Assembly: GCF_947494025.1 (NCBI RefSeq)
Contig: NZ_CANLTQ010000001.1
Coordinates: 124,001-188,000 of the forward strand
DNA from: an uncultured Jannaschia sp.
GTDB lineage: Bacteria > Pseudomonadota > Alphaproteobacteria > Rhodobacterales > Rhodobacteraceae
Reading direction: 5' to 3'
Length of the DNA stretch: 64,000 nt
Position numbers and translations under genes: made by a program. Below the pieces are notes generated by a model, which made no database searches, had not been told where the DNA came from, and saw nothing but the letters and a program-made list of their open reading frames with translations. This document shows, piece by piece, positions 51,240-60,919 of this stretch (positions are counted from its first letter, which is position 1; each line of letters starts with the position of its first letter).

Positions 51240-53228
51240 TCAGAAGCGCAGCAAGGCCGCCTCGCGCCGTTTCAGGGCCGGCCGCGCCGCTGGATAGACA
51301 TCGGCCTTCCGTGCCAGTTCGGGAAACAGCCGCAGGATCTCGACCCGGCTTCCGGATGCCAGCCCGGCAAGCGAATGCGGCCCCGGCTGGAAGCTCTCGG
51401 TCCAGGCCCCGTCGGACAGGACGAGCTGGTGCCGATCGAAGAGGAGGTGGATGTAGCTCACAGCTCCCGCGGCATCGTGCGCGATGCCGGGCCGGCCGAC
51501 CAGATGTCGCGCTGCGACGAGCACTTCGTCGATGCCGAAATAAAGGCTCGTCATTCCATCGGCCACGAGAACGCGATGCTGCGGCGAGACGCGCATCTCC
51601 CGCTCCGGCAGGCCGCCCCCGAGCGCCCCCCTCGCGATCCGCACCGGGCAGAGGGTTTCGTCCATCGCGAGGTCCGCCGCCGACAGATCGCGGTGCCCGA
51701 TCCAGCGGATCGGCTGCAACCCATCGTCGCGTGTCCGCACCCGGTCCCCGGGGCGAAGGCGCTCGACCGCGACCTCCCCCCGTTCGGTGGCGATACGCGT
51801 TCCGGGCGTGAAGCAGGGCACGACGCGCTCGATCTCTTCGAAGCGGGCGGAGCCGCCGCCCTCGAACCGGACGATCCCGGATTCCGGATCGCCGCGGTCA
51901 TAGGAAATGGAACTGACATCCGAGCCGCGCAGGTCGAGGATGTCGTAATCGTCGCCGCCGCTCCCGCCATCGATGCGGTCCCCGGGCGTCGCGCCGAAGA
52001 TGATGTCGCGATCGTCGCCGCCGAAGATGTCGTCGCGTCCTGCCCCGCCGGTCAGCCGGTCATTCCCCGCGGCGCCGCGCAATACGTCGTCGCCGCTCTC
52101 TCCCGAAAGCACATCGTCGCCGTCGCCGCCTGCGAGGCCGTCGTTCCCGGTGCCGCCGAAGAGCGTGTCCGCGTCCGCTCCGCCGGACAGCAGATCGTCG
52201 CCGCCGCCCCCGCGAAGGATGTCGCGGCCCTCCCCGCCATCCAGGACGTCGTTGTCGTCGCCGCCGTCCAGCAGGTCGTTTCCGATTCCGCCGAACAGGG
52301 TGTCGTTGCCGCCACCGCCGAAGAGGCGGTCCGAGCCCTCGCCGCCGTCGATGGCGTCGTTGCCCTCGCCGCCTTCGACCGTGTCGAAGCCGACGCCACC
52401 CGTCACGGTGTCGTCGCCGGACCCGCCGAGGAGGGAATCGTCGCCTTCGCCCCCGCCGATGCTGTCCGCGCCGGCCTCCCCGTCGATCACGTCGTTGCCG
52501 GCGCCGCCCTCGACCACGTCCCGACCCGCGCCCGCCGCGATCTCGTCGTCGCCGGCGAGGCCCCGGATCGTGTCGTCGCCGGCCCCCGCGCGCACGATAT
52601 CGTCGTCGCCGCGCTCACCGGGCAGGAACGCGTCATTGCCGTCGATGCTATCGCCGTCCGCATCGACATAGCCTGCGGCGATGAGGTCGCCGCCATCCGT
52701 CCCGTCGACGATGCCGTCCGGCCTCGACACGAGTCCGGCGGTGAAGACGAGGTTGTCGACCGCGCCCGATCCGTTCAGCGTGACCGTCATCGACTTCACG
52801 TTCGCGGTGTCGAGGGAAAGTTCCACCCGGCCGCCATTCCCGGTCTGCGCGTCCCGCGTCAGCAGGCTGCGGCCGTCCGGGTCGAAAAGCTCGACCGTCG
52901 CGCCGGCGTCGATGTCGAGCAACAGGAGCGAGTGAAGGAAGGCCAGGCGGTCGAACACGAAGGCGATGACGCCGCCATCCGCGTTGTCGTCGGGGTCGGA
53001 GCGGTCCCGGTCCTCCGACAGGATCAGGACCTTGCGGAGGTCCGGGGTCGCGAGGTCCCGGTCGCCGCCGGTCGGCCGGGCGGTATCGAAAGCCATGACC
53101 GGGTGACGCCCGTCGGGCGCGCCGTCGGCGCCCAGGGAATCGATCCGCACCCCGCGGGAGGCGTACTGGTCCGACACGATCGTCCCGGCGCCAAGGTCGT
53201 TGAAGTCGATCCGCGTGCGGTCGGTCAT
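51240..53228 (-). CDS. RTX repeat protein with C-terminal Hint domain
   Basis: The 662-residue protein has an N-terminal beta-rich domain (about 1-170). About 22 calcium-binding RTX nonapeptides of the GGxGxDxxx type follow at residues 204-412, for example GGAGNDVIDG. A Hint_2 domain starts with Cys472 (CFTPGTRIATERGE) and includes VSPQHRVLVADG. There is no signal peptide, as expected for type I secretion, but no TolC/HlyBD genes are adjacent. Hint domains can self-cleave; the biological role of these abundant Rhodobacteraceae proteins is poorly known. A cell-surface or matrix protein is likely. Confidence 0.9.
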   Translation of the reverse strand: MTDRTRIDFNDLGAGTIVSDQYASRGVRIDSLGADGAPDGRHPVMAFDTARPTGGDRDLATPDLRKVLILSEDRDRSDPDDNADGGVIAFVFDRLAFLHSLLLLDIDAGATVELFDPDGRSLLTRDAQTGNGGRVELSLDTANVKSMTVTLNGSGAVDNLVFTAGLVSRPDGIVDGTDGGDLIAAGYVDADGDSIDGNDAFLPGERGDDDIVRAGAGDDTIRGLAGDDEIAAGAGRDVVEGGAGNDVIDGEAGADSIGGGEGDDSLLGGSGDDTVTGGVGFDTVEGGEGNDAIDGGEGSDRLFGGGGNDTLFGGIGNDLLDGGDDNDVLDGGEGRDILRGGGGDDLLSGGADADTLFGGTGNDGLAGGDGDDVLSGESGDDVLRGAAGNDRLTGGAGRDDIFGGDDRDIIFGATPGDRIDGGSGGDDYDILDLRGSDVSSISYDRGDPESGIVRFEGGGSARFEEIERVVPCFTPGTRIATERGEVAVERLRPGDRVRTRDDGLQPIRWIGHRDLSAADLAMDETLCPVRIARGALGGGLPEREMRVSPQHRVLVADGMTSLYFGIDEVLVAARHLVGRPGIAHDAAGAVSYIHLLFDRHQLVLSDGAWTESFQPGPHSLAGLASGSRVEILRLFPELARKADVYPAARPALKRREAALLRF
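51993..52619 (-). repeat. RTX calcium-binding nonapeptide repeat array
   Basis: Codons for residues 204-412 of the RTX protein repeat a GGxGxDxxx unit about 22 times at nearly constant 27-base spacing. The DNA identity between units is partial, so copy number may evolve slowly. Confidence 0.9.
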
Positions 53229-53596
53229 CGCGCCACCGCGCGCGTCCGCGACACCGCGTGCCGCCCCGACGTCGTTCCGAATTCCGTCATTGCCTGTCTC
53301 CGCTCAACCGATGCCCTTCCGGTCGGATCAGGCGGCGCGGACATCTGGTGCGGCGGACGCGGGACGACGGGGGTTCGGCACCGGCAAGGCCCGCGGCGGC
53401 AATCCCGAAGGACGCACGACGGGACCGTGACCGGCATCCGACCGGATGCGTTCACCCGCGGCCGCCCCCCGGAAGCCTCTGCCGCCCCCCACCGGGCGTG
53501 CCGGCTTTGTATCGAATTTTCGGAAAATCGCAACGCGTTACTGCAGGGCCGGTCATTCGGCCCTGGAATGTCGCTCCCCGGCCACCCGGAGAGGTC
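53229..53596. other. spacer upstream of the RTX gene
   Basis: No gene is seen. A perfect stem CAGGGCCG/CGGCCCTG lies at 53544-53565, just after tRNA-Leu on the minus strand, and could aid tRNA 3' processing or termination though it lacks a T-run. An AT-rich segment at 53510-53540 may hold the RTX promoter. Confidence 0.45.
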
Positions 53597-53681
53597 TGGT
53601 ACCCGTGGCCGGACTCGAACCGGCAAGCCTTGCGGCGGCGGATTTTGAATCCGCTGCGTCTACCAATTCCGCCACACGGGC
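53597..53681 (-). tRNA. tRNA-Leu (anticodon CAA)
   Basis: On the minus strand an 85-base cloverleaf runs from GCCCGTG to CACGGGTACCA, with encoded CCA. The D loop has TTGGTAGACG, the anticodon stem GCGGA/TCCGC encloses TTCAAAA giving CAA, and the T arm has GGTTCGAGTCC. A long variable arm supports a class II tRNA-Leu. Confidence 0.96.
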
Positions 53682-53699
53682 CGCGCGATGGACAGCGCC

Positions 53700-53728
53700 G
53701 ACCTAGACCCGTGCCATCGGCGCGTCAA
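53700..53728 (-). promoter_or_regulatory. promoter of tRNA-Leu
   Basis: On the minus strand TTGACG (53723-53728) and TAGGTC (53700-53705) are 17 bases apart, ending 18 bases before the tRNA. It starts immediately after the ypfJ-like stop codon. Confidence 0.55.
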
Positions 53729-54553
53729 TCACAGACCCCGCGCCGAGAACGTGTCGCAGGCGGGAATCTCGCCCGATTCATAGCCGGTTCGGAACCAGCG
53801 TGCGCGCTGCTCCGACGTGCCGTGCGTGAAGGTGTGCGGCATCGGCACCTGCCCCGCCCGTTCCTGCAGCACGTCATCGCCGATCCGGCGCGCCGCGTTC
53901 ACCGCCTCCTCGAGATCGCCCGGGTCGAGCGAGCCGAACCGTACCTGCGCCTGCCGCGCCCAGATGCCGGAGAAACAATCGGCCTGAAGCTCGATGCGTA
54001 CCGAGATCGCGTTCGACTGTTCCTGCGTGCTCTGTGCGCGGATGCGGTTGGCTTGACCGAGGACGCCGAGTTCGTCCTGAACGTGATGAGCGACCTCGTG
54101 GGCCACGACATAGGCGGCCGCGAAGTCGCCGCCCGCGCCCAGACGCTCTTCCAGCGTCGTGAAGAACGCGGTGTCGAGATAGATGCGGTTGTCGGAGGGG
54201 CAGTAGAAGGGCCCCGTCGCGCCGCTTGCGCCGCCGCAGGGACTTTGCGTAACCCCCGAGTAAAGGACGAGGACCGGCGGTCGATAGGCCTCGCTCACCT
54301 GCGCGTCGAACACGTCGGCCCAGACCTCCTCCGTATCCGCGAGGACGACGGAAACGAACTCGCCCTCCGCCCGTTCCGCTTCGCTCAGGGAGCGGGTCTC
54401 TCCCGCCGTGTCGGTATAGCCGCCGCCGCCGCCCTGCAGAAGCGGCGTCAGGTCGATGCCGAGGAACCAGCCGATGACGACCACCGCGATCAATCCGACG
54501 CCGCCGACGCCGCCGGCGAGTCCCGCCCCGCCGCGCCGTCCCCGCCGATCCAC
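53729..54553 (-). CDS. ypfJ: neutral zinc metallopeptidase, YpfJ family, with disrupted N-terminus
   Basis: The 274-residue protein has an N-terminal membrane anchor (VGGVGLIAVVVIGWFLGI) and a periplasmic zincin domain with HEVAHHVQDELG and a downstream Glu in RIELQADCFSGIW. CPSDNRIYLDTAFF is a family block. It likely lies in the periplasm with unknown target. The family starts MxWRGRRxSxNVEDRRG. Here upstream codons read Met-Gln-TGA-Arg-Gly-Arg-Arg-Gly-Ser-Gly-Asn-Ile-Val-Asp-Arg-Arg, with TGA where Trp is expected. I use the downstream GTG 54553. Expression may be reduced. Confidence 0.85.
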   Translation of the reverse strand: MDRRGRRGGAGLAGGVGGVGLIAVVVIGWFLGIDLTPLLQGGGGGYTDTAGETRSLSEAERAEGEFVSVVLADTEEVWADVFDAQVSEAYRPPVLVLYSGVTQSPCGGASGATGPFYCPSDNRIYLDTAFFTTLEERLGAGGDFAAAYVVAHEVAHHVQDELGVLGQANRIRAQSTQEQSNAISVRIELQADCFSGIWARQAQVRFGSLDPGDLEEAVNAARRIGDDVLQERAGQVPMPHTFTHGTSEQRARWFRTGYESGEIPACDTFSARGL

Positions 54554-54652
54554 GATGTTCCCGCTACCCCTGCGTCCGCGTCACTGCATGTGGTTGTTCC
54601 CCCGAAGGCTTCACGCTTGACCTTGCCCGTTTTCCATGTGACCGGCAACGCC

Positions 54653-55231
54653 ATGATCCGAAAGCTCTACGACTGGACCCTGTCCTGGGCGGCACATCCG
54701 CAAGCGATCTGGGTCCTTGCCGTCGTGAGCTTCATCGAGAGTTCCGTCTTTCCGATCCCGCCGGACGTTCTGCTGATCCCGATGGTGCTCGCCGCGCCGC
54801 ATCGCGCCTGGATCATCGCGGGGGTCTGCACCGTCGCCAGCGTCGCGGGCGCGCTTCTCGGCTACGCGATCGGCTACTTCGCCTGGGAGTCGCTGGGCGA
54901 GCCCATCCTGAGCGCGCTTGGAAAGGGCGACAATTTCGAGCCGTTCCGCCTGCGCTACAACGAATGGGGCGCATGGGCCGTGCTGATCGCGGGGATCACG
55001 CCCTTTCCCTTCAAGGTCATCACCATCCTGTCGGGCGCGACGGGCCTGTCGATCCCGGTCTTCGTGGTTTCCTCCATCGTCGCACGCGGCTTGCGCTTCT
55101 TTCTCGTGGCCGCGCTGCTGTGGCGCTTCGGGCCGCCGGTGCGGGATTTCATCGAGCGACGGCTGGGCCTCGTCTTCACGCTGTTCTGCGTGCTCCTCGT
55201 CGGCGCGGTGTTTCTGTTGAGGTACGTATGA
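54653..55231 (+). CDS. DedA/SNARE-associated family membrane protein (YqaA-like)
   Basis: The 192-residue protein has about five hydrophobic segments, beginning WVLAVVSFIESSVFPIPPDV, the conserved re-entrant Glu/Pro region of this family. GITPFPFKVITILSGATG and a later Arg-containing ARGLRFFLVAAL are DedA/VTT blocks. DedA proteins support membrane homeostasis and may scramble undecaprenyl phosphate or lipids. ATG 54653 is chosen although its ribosome site is weak. It overlaps dsbB by four bases (ATGA). Confidence 0.87.
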   Translation: MIRKLYDWTLSWAAHPQAIWVLAVVSFIESSVFPIPPDVLLIPMVLAAPHRAWIIAGVCTVASVAGALLGYAIGYFAWESLGEPILSALGKGDNFEPFRLRYNEWGAWAVLIAGITPFPFKVITILSGATGLSIPVFVVSSIVARGLRFFLVAALLWRFGPPVRDFIERRLGLVFTLFCVLLVGAVFLLRYV

Positions 55232-55716
55232 GGCGCCTCGTCGCCCTCGCCACGACCGGTCATGTCGGACTGCTGGGCGGCGCGTTCCTGTTCCAGCTCG
55301 CGGGCTACGCGCCCTGCGCGATGTGCCTGTGGCAGCGCTGGCCGCATGCCGCCGCCATCGCGCTCGGCATCGCGGCGCTGGCCGGGCTCCCGCCGCGCGC
55401 GATGGCCGCCCTCGCGGCGCTCGCCGCGCTTGCGACCGCGGGTATCGGCGCCTTCCACGCAGGCGTGGAGCAGGGCTGGTGGCCGGGCCCCGCCTCCTGC
55501 ACCGGCTCCGGCGCGGGGCTGTCCGGCATGTCCGGCGGCGACCTCCTTTCGACCGACATCCCCGAGACGCTCGTGCTGTGCGACGACATCGTCTGGCGAT
55601 TCGGCCTCACGATGGCCGGCTGGAACGCGGTCCTGTCGCTTGCGCTGGCCGCCCTCTGGATCCTGGCGGCGACGCGGCCGCAGCGGCCGCAAACCCAGGG
55701 ATACCCCCGAGGTTGA
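55228..55716 (+). CDS. dsbB: disulfide bond formation protein B
   Basis: This 162-residue quinone reductase reoxidises DsbA. Four hydrophobic helices, the first cysteine pair in APCAMCLWQRWPH and the second pair spread over PASCTGSG and LVLCDD match DsbB. The WQRWP motif is typical. ATG 55228 overlaps the stop of the DedA gene, so both are likely co-translated. dsbA is not in this window. Confidence 0.9.
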   Translation: MRRLVALATTGHVGLLGGAFLFQLAGYAPCAMCLWQRWPHAAAIALGIAALAGLPPRAMAALAALAALATAGIGAFHAGVEQGWWPGPASCTGSGAGLSGMSGGDLLSTDIPETLVLCDDIVWRFGLTMAGWNAVLSLALAALWILAATRPQRPQTQGYPRG

Positions 55717-55784
55717 GCCCATATGCAGCGGATGCTATGGGAAGACACGACTAAATCTGGACCCTGCCCGGGGTGGAGCTGTGC

Positions 55785-58541
55785 ATGACCGACGAGCCGC
55801 AAGACCCTGAGATCACGGACGGCGAGCCGGAGGGCAACGGGCGTACGGTGATGGCCCATGCGGGGCCGCAGATCTCCATCGTCGACGAGATGCGGACCTC
55901 GTTCCTCGACTACGCGATGTCGGTGATCATTTCCCGCGCGATCCCCGACCTGCGGGATGGGCTGAAGCCCGTGCATCGCCGAATCCTGTATTCGATGCAC
56001 GAGACCGGCAACACCCACGACAAGCCCTACCGCAAGTCTGCCCGCCCGGTCGGCGACGTCATGGGCAACTACCACCCGCACGGCGACAGCGCGATCTACG
56101 AGGCGCTGGTGCGGATGACGCAGCCCTTCTCGATGTCCCTGCCGCTTCTCGACGGACAGGGGAACTTCGGCTCCATGGACGGCGACAACGCCGCCGCCTT
56201 CCGCTACACCGAGGTGCGGATGGCAAAGTCCGCCGGCGCGCTTCTGGCCGACATCGACAAGGAGACCGTCGACTTCGTCCCGAACTACGACGGCAAGGAC
56301 ACCGAGCCGACGGTCCTTCCCGCGCGCTTTCCGAACATGCTCGTCAACGGCGCGGGCGGCATCGCCGTCGGCATGGCGACCAACATTCCGCCTCACAACC
56401 TGGGCGAGGTGATCGACGCCTGCCTCGCGCTGATCGAGAACCCCGACCTGTCGTCCGAGGCGCTGATGGAGATCGTGCCCGGCCCGGATTTTCCGACCGG
56501 CGCCACCATCCTCGGGCGCTCCGGCATCCGGAAGGCCTATCTCGAGGGGCGCGGCTCCGTGATCATGCGCTCCAAGACCCGGGTGGAGGAGACGCGGAAG
56601 GACCGCTTCGCCATCGTCATCGACGAGATCCCCTATCAGGTGAACAAGGCCGTGATGGTCGAGCGCATCGCCGAGGCCGCCAAGGAGCGGCGGATCGAGG
56701 GGATCGCGCATGTGCAGGACGAATCCGACCGCGTCGGCGTGCGGGTGGTGGTCGAGCTCAAGCGCGACGCCACGCCGGAGGTGGTGCTGAACCAGCTGTT
56801 CCGCTTCACGCCGATGCAGACCTCCTTCGCCTGCAACATGCTGGCGCTGAACGGCGGCCGTCCGGAGCAGCTGACGCTGCGCGGTTTCCTTACCGCCTTC
56901 GTCGATTTCCGCGAGGAGGTCGTCGCCCGCCGCACCGCCTACGAGCTGCGCCGCGCCCGGGAGCGCAGTCACGTCCTCTGCGGTCTCGCCGTGGCGGTGT
57001 CGAACGTGGACGAGGTCGTCCGCACGATCCGCGCCTCCGCCGACGCCGCCGCCGCGCGCCAGGCGTTGATGACGCGCCGCTGGCCGGCCGAGGAGATCGC
57101 GCCGTTCATCCGCCTGATCGACGACCCGACCCACAAGATGAACGACGACGGCACCTACAACCTGTCGGAAACGCAGGCCCGCGCGATCCTGGCGTTGCAG
57201 CTCCAGCGCCTCACGCAGCTCGGTGTCAAAGAGGTGACCGACGAGCTCGAGGAGCTGGCGGGAAAGATCAAGGACTACCTCGACATCCTCGGCTCCCGCG
57301 CCCGCATCCTCTCCATCATCGAGGACGAGCTGCGCGAGGTCCGCCAGCAATTCGCCGTGCCGCGCCGCACCGAGATCTCGGACTGGTCCGGCGACATGGA
57401 CGACGAGGATCTGATCGAGCGCGAGGACATGGTCGTCACGATCACCGCCTCGGGCTACGCCAAGCGCACGCCGCTCGCGGAGTTCCGCGCCCAGAAGCGC
57501 GGCGGCAAGGGCACGGCGGGCATGTCGACGAAGCAGGAGGACGTGGTCACCACGCTCTTCGTCGCCAACACGCATACGCCGCTGCTGTTCTTCACGACCG
57601 ACGGGATGGTCTACAAGCTCAAGACCTGGCGCCTGCCGCAAGGCGGGCGCACGGCGCGGGGCAAGGCGCTCGTCAACCTCCTGCCGATCACCTCGGGCAC
57701 CGGGATCGCCGCCATCATGCCGGTGGACCGCGACGAGAAGGATTGGGGCGACCTTCAGGTGGTCTTCGCCACCGATCACGGAACGGTCCGGCGCAATGCG
57801 CTGTCGGACTTCGCCAACGTCATGCGCAACGGCAAGATCGCCATGAAGTTCGAGGGCGAAAGCGAGGGGTGGCACCTCATCAACGCCCGCATCGCCTCGA
57901 ACGACGACGACGTGATGCTCGTCACCCGGTCGGGCCGGGCGATCCGCTTCCCCGCGACCGACGTCCGCGTCTTCAACTCCCGCGCCTCGACCGGCGTGCG
58001 CGGCATCCGCCTGGGCGAGGACGACGCGGTCGTTTCGATGGCCGTGATCCGGCATTTCGACGCCACCTCGGAGGAGCGGACGGCCTACCTCAAGATGCGT
58101 CGGGCCATGGCCGGCCTCGCCGACGAGGCGGAGGGCGACGAGGAGGAGGCGCCGGCCGATCCGAACTTCTCGACGGAGCGCTATTCGGAGATGTCGGCGG
58201 CCGAGGACCTGATCCTGACGATCACCGAATCCGGCGCCGGCAAGCTCTCTTCCTCGCACGACTACCCGGTGCGCGGACGCGGCGGCATGGGTGTCGGCGC
58301 GCAGGACCGCGCCGCGCGCGGCGGCCCGATCGTGGCGGCCTTTCCGGTGGAGATGGATGACCAGATCATGCTCGCGACGTCGACCGGACAGTCGATCCGC
58401 TGCCCGGTGGACGGCATCAGCTTCCGGTCGCGCTCCGCCGGCGGCGTGCGGGTGTTCGACACGCGGGGCGGCGAGAAGGTCGTGTCGGTCGCACGGGTGG
58501 CCGACAGCAGTGCCGCGGACACGGATGAGCCGGAAGCCTGA
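55785..58541 (+). CDS. gyrA: DNA gyrase subunit A
   Basis: The 918-residue gyrase A cuts and rejoins DNA during supercoiling. The catalytic Tyr141 is in [12 protein letters not shown]. The quinolone region [15 protein letters not shown] has Ser102 and Glu106, the positions of E. coli Ser83 and Asp87. The C-terminal six-bladed pinwheel has a GyrA box-like KRGGKGTAG. An insert near residues 760-800 is acidic ([12 protein letters not shown]). ATG 55785 is preferred over GTG 55773 because GTGGAG lies six bases upstream. Confidence 0.97.
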   Translation: MTDEPQDPEITDGEPEGNGRTVMAHAGPQISIVDEMRTSFLDYAMSVIISRAIPDLRDGLKPVHRRILYSMHETGNTHDKPYRKSARPVGDVMGNYHPHGDSAIYEALVRMTQPFSMSLPLLDGQGNFGSMDGDNAAAFRYTEVRMAKSAGALLADIDKETVDFVPNYDGKDTEPTVLPARFPNMLVNGAGGIAVGMATNIPPHNLGEVIDACLALIENPDLSSEALMEIVPGPDFPTGATILGRSGIRKAYLEGRGSVIMRSKTRVEETRKDRFAIVIDEIPYQVNKAVMVERIAEAAKERRIEGIAHVQDESDRVGVRVVVELKRDATPEVVLNQLFRFTPMQTSFACNMLALNGGRPEQLTLRGFLTAFVDFREEVVARRTAYELRRARERSHVLCGLAVAVSNVDEVVRTIRASADAAAARQALMTRRWPAEEIAPFIRLIDDPTHKMNDDGTYNLSETQARAILALQLQRLTQLGVKEVTDELEELAGKIKDYLDILGSRARILSIIEDELREVRQQFAVPRRTEISDWSGDMDDEDLIEREDMVVTITASGYAKRTPLAEFRAQKRGGKGTAGMSTKQEDVVTTLFVANTHTPLLFFTTDGMVYKLKTWRLPQGGRTARGKALVNLLPITSGTGIAAIMPVDRDEKDWGDLQVVFATDHGTVRRNALSDFANVMRNGKIAMKFEGESEGWHLINARIASNDDDVMLVTRSGRAIRFPATDVRVFNSRASTGVRGIRLGEDDAVVSMAVIRHFDATSEERTAYLKMRRAMAGLADEAEGDEEEAPADPNFSTERYSEMSAAEDLILTITESGAGKLSSSHDYPVRGRGGMGVGAQDRAARGGPIVAAFPVEMDDQIMLATSTGQSIRCPVDGISFRSRSAGGVRVFDTRGGEKVVSVARVADSSAADTDEPEA

Positions 58542-58569
58542 CGAATCCTGCAAGTCCGGGATGGCGTTC

Positions 58570-58601
58570 GCGTCGCCCCGGCGCTAGCGTTGGGGCGACG
58601 C
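58570..58601. repeat. perfect 10-base inverted repeat between gyrA and the LysR gene
   Basis: GCGTCGCCCC and GGGGCGACGC flank a 12-base centre that itself contains the near-palindrome GCGCTAGCGT. It ends 35 bases before the LysR start and lacks a T-run. It could be a LysR operator or a gyrA terminator hairpin. Confidence 0.55.
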
Positions 58602-58635
58602 CGGAGAGAGGGTTGCGAACCGGCGGGGGAATGCG

Positions 58636-59478
58636 ATGGATCTCGACAACTGGGACGACCTCAAGTTCGTCCTCGCGATGAACAGGCACGGCACGATGTC
58701 CGCCGCGGCCCGCTACCTGAATACCAACGTCGCCACCGTTTCGCGCCGGATCGACCGTCTGAGCCACGACCTTGGCGTGCCGCTCTTCGAGAAGCGCGGA
58801 GCGACCTTCAAGGCGACGCGTGCCGCCGAACGGCTCGCCGAGGTCGCGGAGGAGCTCGACCAGCGCCTGCGGGGGGAGCTCGGCAACCTGCGCGGCGGCG
58901 GGGCGGGCGACCGCGTCGGGATCGAGATATCCGCCCCGCCCGCGGTACACGCGCATTTCATCCTGCCGCGCACCGCGGAGCTGTCGCACGCGCTGCCGCA
59001 GATCATGCTGACCCTGACCGACAAAGTCTACGCACAAGGTCTGGGCGAGGCCGACATCCAGGTGCGCATCGGCCGTCCGCAAGGTGGCCGGCTCAAGGCG
59101 CGCAAGTTCCGGGACTATTCCCTGCGGGTCTATCACGGCCGGGACCACGTCCTGAACGGCGAATGGATCGGCCTGTCGCACCGCTACCCGGACGCCGATG
59201 CCGCGCTCGCGATCTATGGCGGCGCCCACGCGGAACCCCGCTACCGGGTGGAAGAGATGCCGATGGCCAAGGAGATGATCCTCGCCACGGGCCTGCCGGG
59301 ATTGCTGCCCGACTTCCTGGTCGGGCCGGAGGACGGGCTCGTCCTCGCCGACCTGCCAAACAACGACCGGCCCGGCGAACTCTGGATCACCTACCACGAG
59401 ACGCGGCATGGCGACGCCAATCTCCGCGCCGTGGTGGACTGGTTCTGCGGCGCGCCGGCGAACGGCACGGGACCCTGA
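58636..59478 (+). CDS. LysR-family transcriptional regulator
   Basis: This 280-residue LysR protein has a winged helix in residues 1-60 (LDNWDDLKFVLAMNRHGTMSA, TVSRRIDRLSHDLG). A co-inducer domain follows from about residue 90. VPLFEKRGATFKATRAA matches the family wing. The target is unknown; LysR proteins usually regulate a divergent neighbour, but the adjacent gene gyrA is co-directional. A strong dyad lies upstream and may be its own operator. GGGGGAA precedes the ATG. Confidence 0.9.
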   Translation: MDLDNWDDLKFVLAMNRHGTMSAAARYLNTNVATVSRRIDRLSHDLGVPLFEKRGATFKATRAAERLAEVAEELDQRLRGELGNLRGGGAGDRVGIEISAPPAVHAHFILPRTAELSHALPQIMLTLTDKVYAQGLGEADIQVRIGRPQGGRLKARKFRDYSLRVYHGRDHVLNGEWIGLSHRYPDADAALAIYGGAHAEPRYRVEEMPMAKEMILATGLPGLLPDFLVGPEDGLVLADLPNNDRPGELWITYHETRHGDANLRAVVDWFCGAPANGTGP

Positions 59479-59565
59479 GCGGCCGGGCGCGAACCGCGTT
59501 CGGTCCGGCGATCGTGAAACCGCCCGCCCTTCCCCTCGACCGCCTGCGCGCGTAGGTCAGGGGCC

Positions 59566-60915
59566 ATGACCGAGACCCTTCATATTGTCGGCGGCGGCAT
59601 GGCCGGCTGCGAAGCCGCCTGGCAGGCCGCCGAGGCCGGCGTGCCCGTCGTGATCCACGAGATGCGGCCACGCGTCGGCACCTTCGCGCACCGGACCGGC
59701 GCGCTGGCTGAGATGGTCTGCTCCAACTCCTTCCGCTCCGACGACGACGAGCAGAACGCCGTGGGCCTCCTTCATTGGGAGATGCGCGCGGCGGGCGGTC
59801 TCCTGATGGCGATGGCCGAGACGCATCGGCTGCCCGCGGGCGGCGCGCTGGCCGTGGACCGGGACGCCTTCGCGGAGGCGGTGACGGCGCGCATCCGCGC
59901 CCATCCGCGCATCGAAGTAGTCGAGGAGGAGGTCGCCGAGCTGCCCCGCGAGGGGCGGTGGATCGTCGCGACGGGGCCGCTCACCGGCTCGAAGCTCGCC
60001 GCCGCCATCGCCGCCGAGGCCGGGCAGGACGCGCTCGCCTTCTTCGACGCCATCGCCCCCATCGTGCATGCCGATTCGATCGACATGACGCGCGCGTGGC
60101 GGCAATCGCGCTACGACAAGGGCGCGACGGAGGCGGAGCGCACGGCCTACATCAACTGCCCGATGGACCGCGACACCTACGACGCGTTCATCGACGCCCT
60201 GCTCGCCGCGGAGACGACCGAGTTCCACGACGGCGAGACGGCGGGCTATTTCGACGGCTGCCTGCCCATCGAGGTCATGGCCGAACGCGGCCGCGAGACG
60301 CTCCGCCACGGGCCGATGAAACCCGTGGGCCTGACAAACCCGCACCAGCCCGACGTGAAGGCGCATGCGGTCGTCCAGCTACGCCGCGACAACGCGCTCG
60401 GCACACTTTACAACATCGTCGGCTTCCAGACGAAGATGAAATACGGTTCGCAGAAGGCCGTGTTCGCGATGATTCCGGGGCTGGAGGAGGCCCGCTTCGC
60501 CCGTCTCGGCGGCATCCATCGCAACACCTTCATCAACTCGCCCACCCTGCTCGACGACGAGATGCGCCTGCGTTCGCGGCCGAACGTCCGCTTCGCGGGC
60601 CAGATCACCGGGGTCGAGGGCTATGTGGAGAGCGCGGCGATGGGCCTCCTCGCGGGGCGCCTCGCGGCGGCCGAGATGCGCGGCGAGAAGCTGCCGCCCG
60701 TGCCGCAGACCACGGCGACGGGCGCGCTCGTCACCCACATCACCGGCGGCGCGGAGGCCAGGACCTTTCAGCCGATGAACGTCAATTTCGGCCTGTTCCC
60801 CCCGGTCGAGGCGCGCGGCGGGCGCCGCGGGCGTCCGGCCCGCTACAAGATGTACACCGACCGGGCCAAGGCCGACTGGACGGGCTGGCTGGGGCTGCGC
60901 CAGGCGGCCGAATAG
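59566..60915 (+). CDS. trmFO: methylenetetrahydrofolate--tRNA-(uracil-5-)-methyltransferase TrmFO
   Basis: The 449-residue flavoprotein methylates U54 in the T loop of tRNA using methylene-THF and FADH2. [20 protein letters not shown] is the FAD-binding Rossmann motif. [27 protein letters not shown] and [11 protein letters not shown]-like blocks and the Cys-containing [13 protein letters not shown] match TrmFO. It is followed four bases later by gluQRS, another tRNA modifier. Confidence 0.96.
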   Translation: MTETLHIVGGGMAGCEAAWQAAEAGVPVVIHEMRPRVGTFAHRTGALAEMVCSNSFRSDDDEQNAVGLLHWEMRAAGGLLMAMAETHRLPAGGALAVDRDAFAEAVTARIRAHPRIEVVEEEVAELPREGRWIVATGPLTGSKLAAAIAAEAGQDALAFFDAIAPIVHADSIDMTRAWRQSRYDKGATEAERTAYINCPMDRDTYDAFIDALLAAETTEFHDGETAGYFDGCLPIEVMAERGRETLRHGPMKPVGLTNPHQPDVKAHAVVQLRRDNALGTLYNIVGFQTKMKYGSQKAVFAMIPGLEEARFARLGGIHRNTFINSPTLLDDEMRLRSRPNVRFAGQITGVEGYVESAAMGLLAGRLAAAEMRGEKLPPVPQTTATGALVTHITGGAEARTFQPMNVNFGLFPPVEARGGRRGRPARYKMYTDRAKADWTGWLGLRQAAE

Positions 60916-60919
60916 GGCC

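Noticed and set aside
51993-52619. Regular 27-base periodicity considered as CRISPR
   Set aside because: The period encodes RTX nonapeptides in frame; there are no identical repeats with unique spacers, and no cas genes.
51973-52671. Ser/Pro repeat frame on the plus strand
   Set aside because: It is the antisense image of the RTX repeats, not a separate gene or CRISPR array.
54581-54583. TGA read as selenocysteine or Trp in the ypfJ start region
   Set aside because: No SECIS-like hairpin is evident, the family has Trp there, and other genes here use TGA as stop.
55305-58553. Open frame of 1082 codons on the minus strand
   Set aside because: It is antisense to gyrA, which has complete catalytic motifs. 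GC-rich third positions suppress antisense stops.
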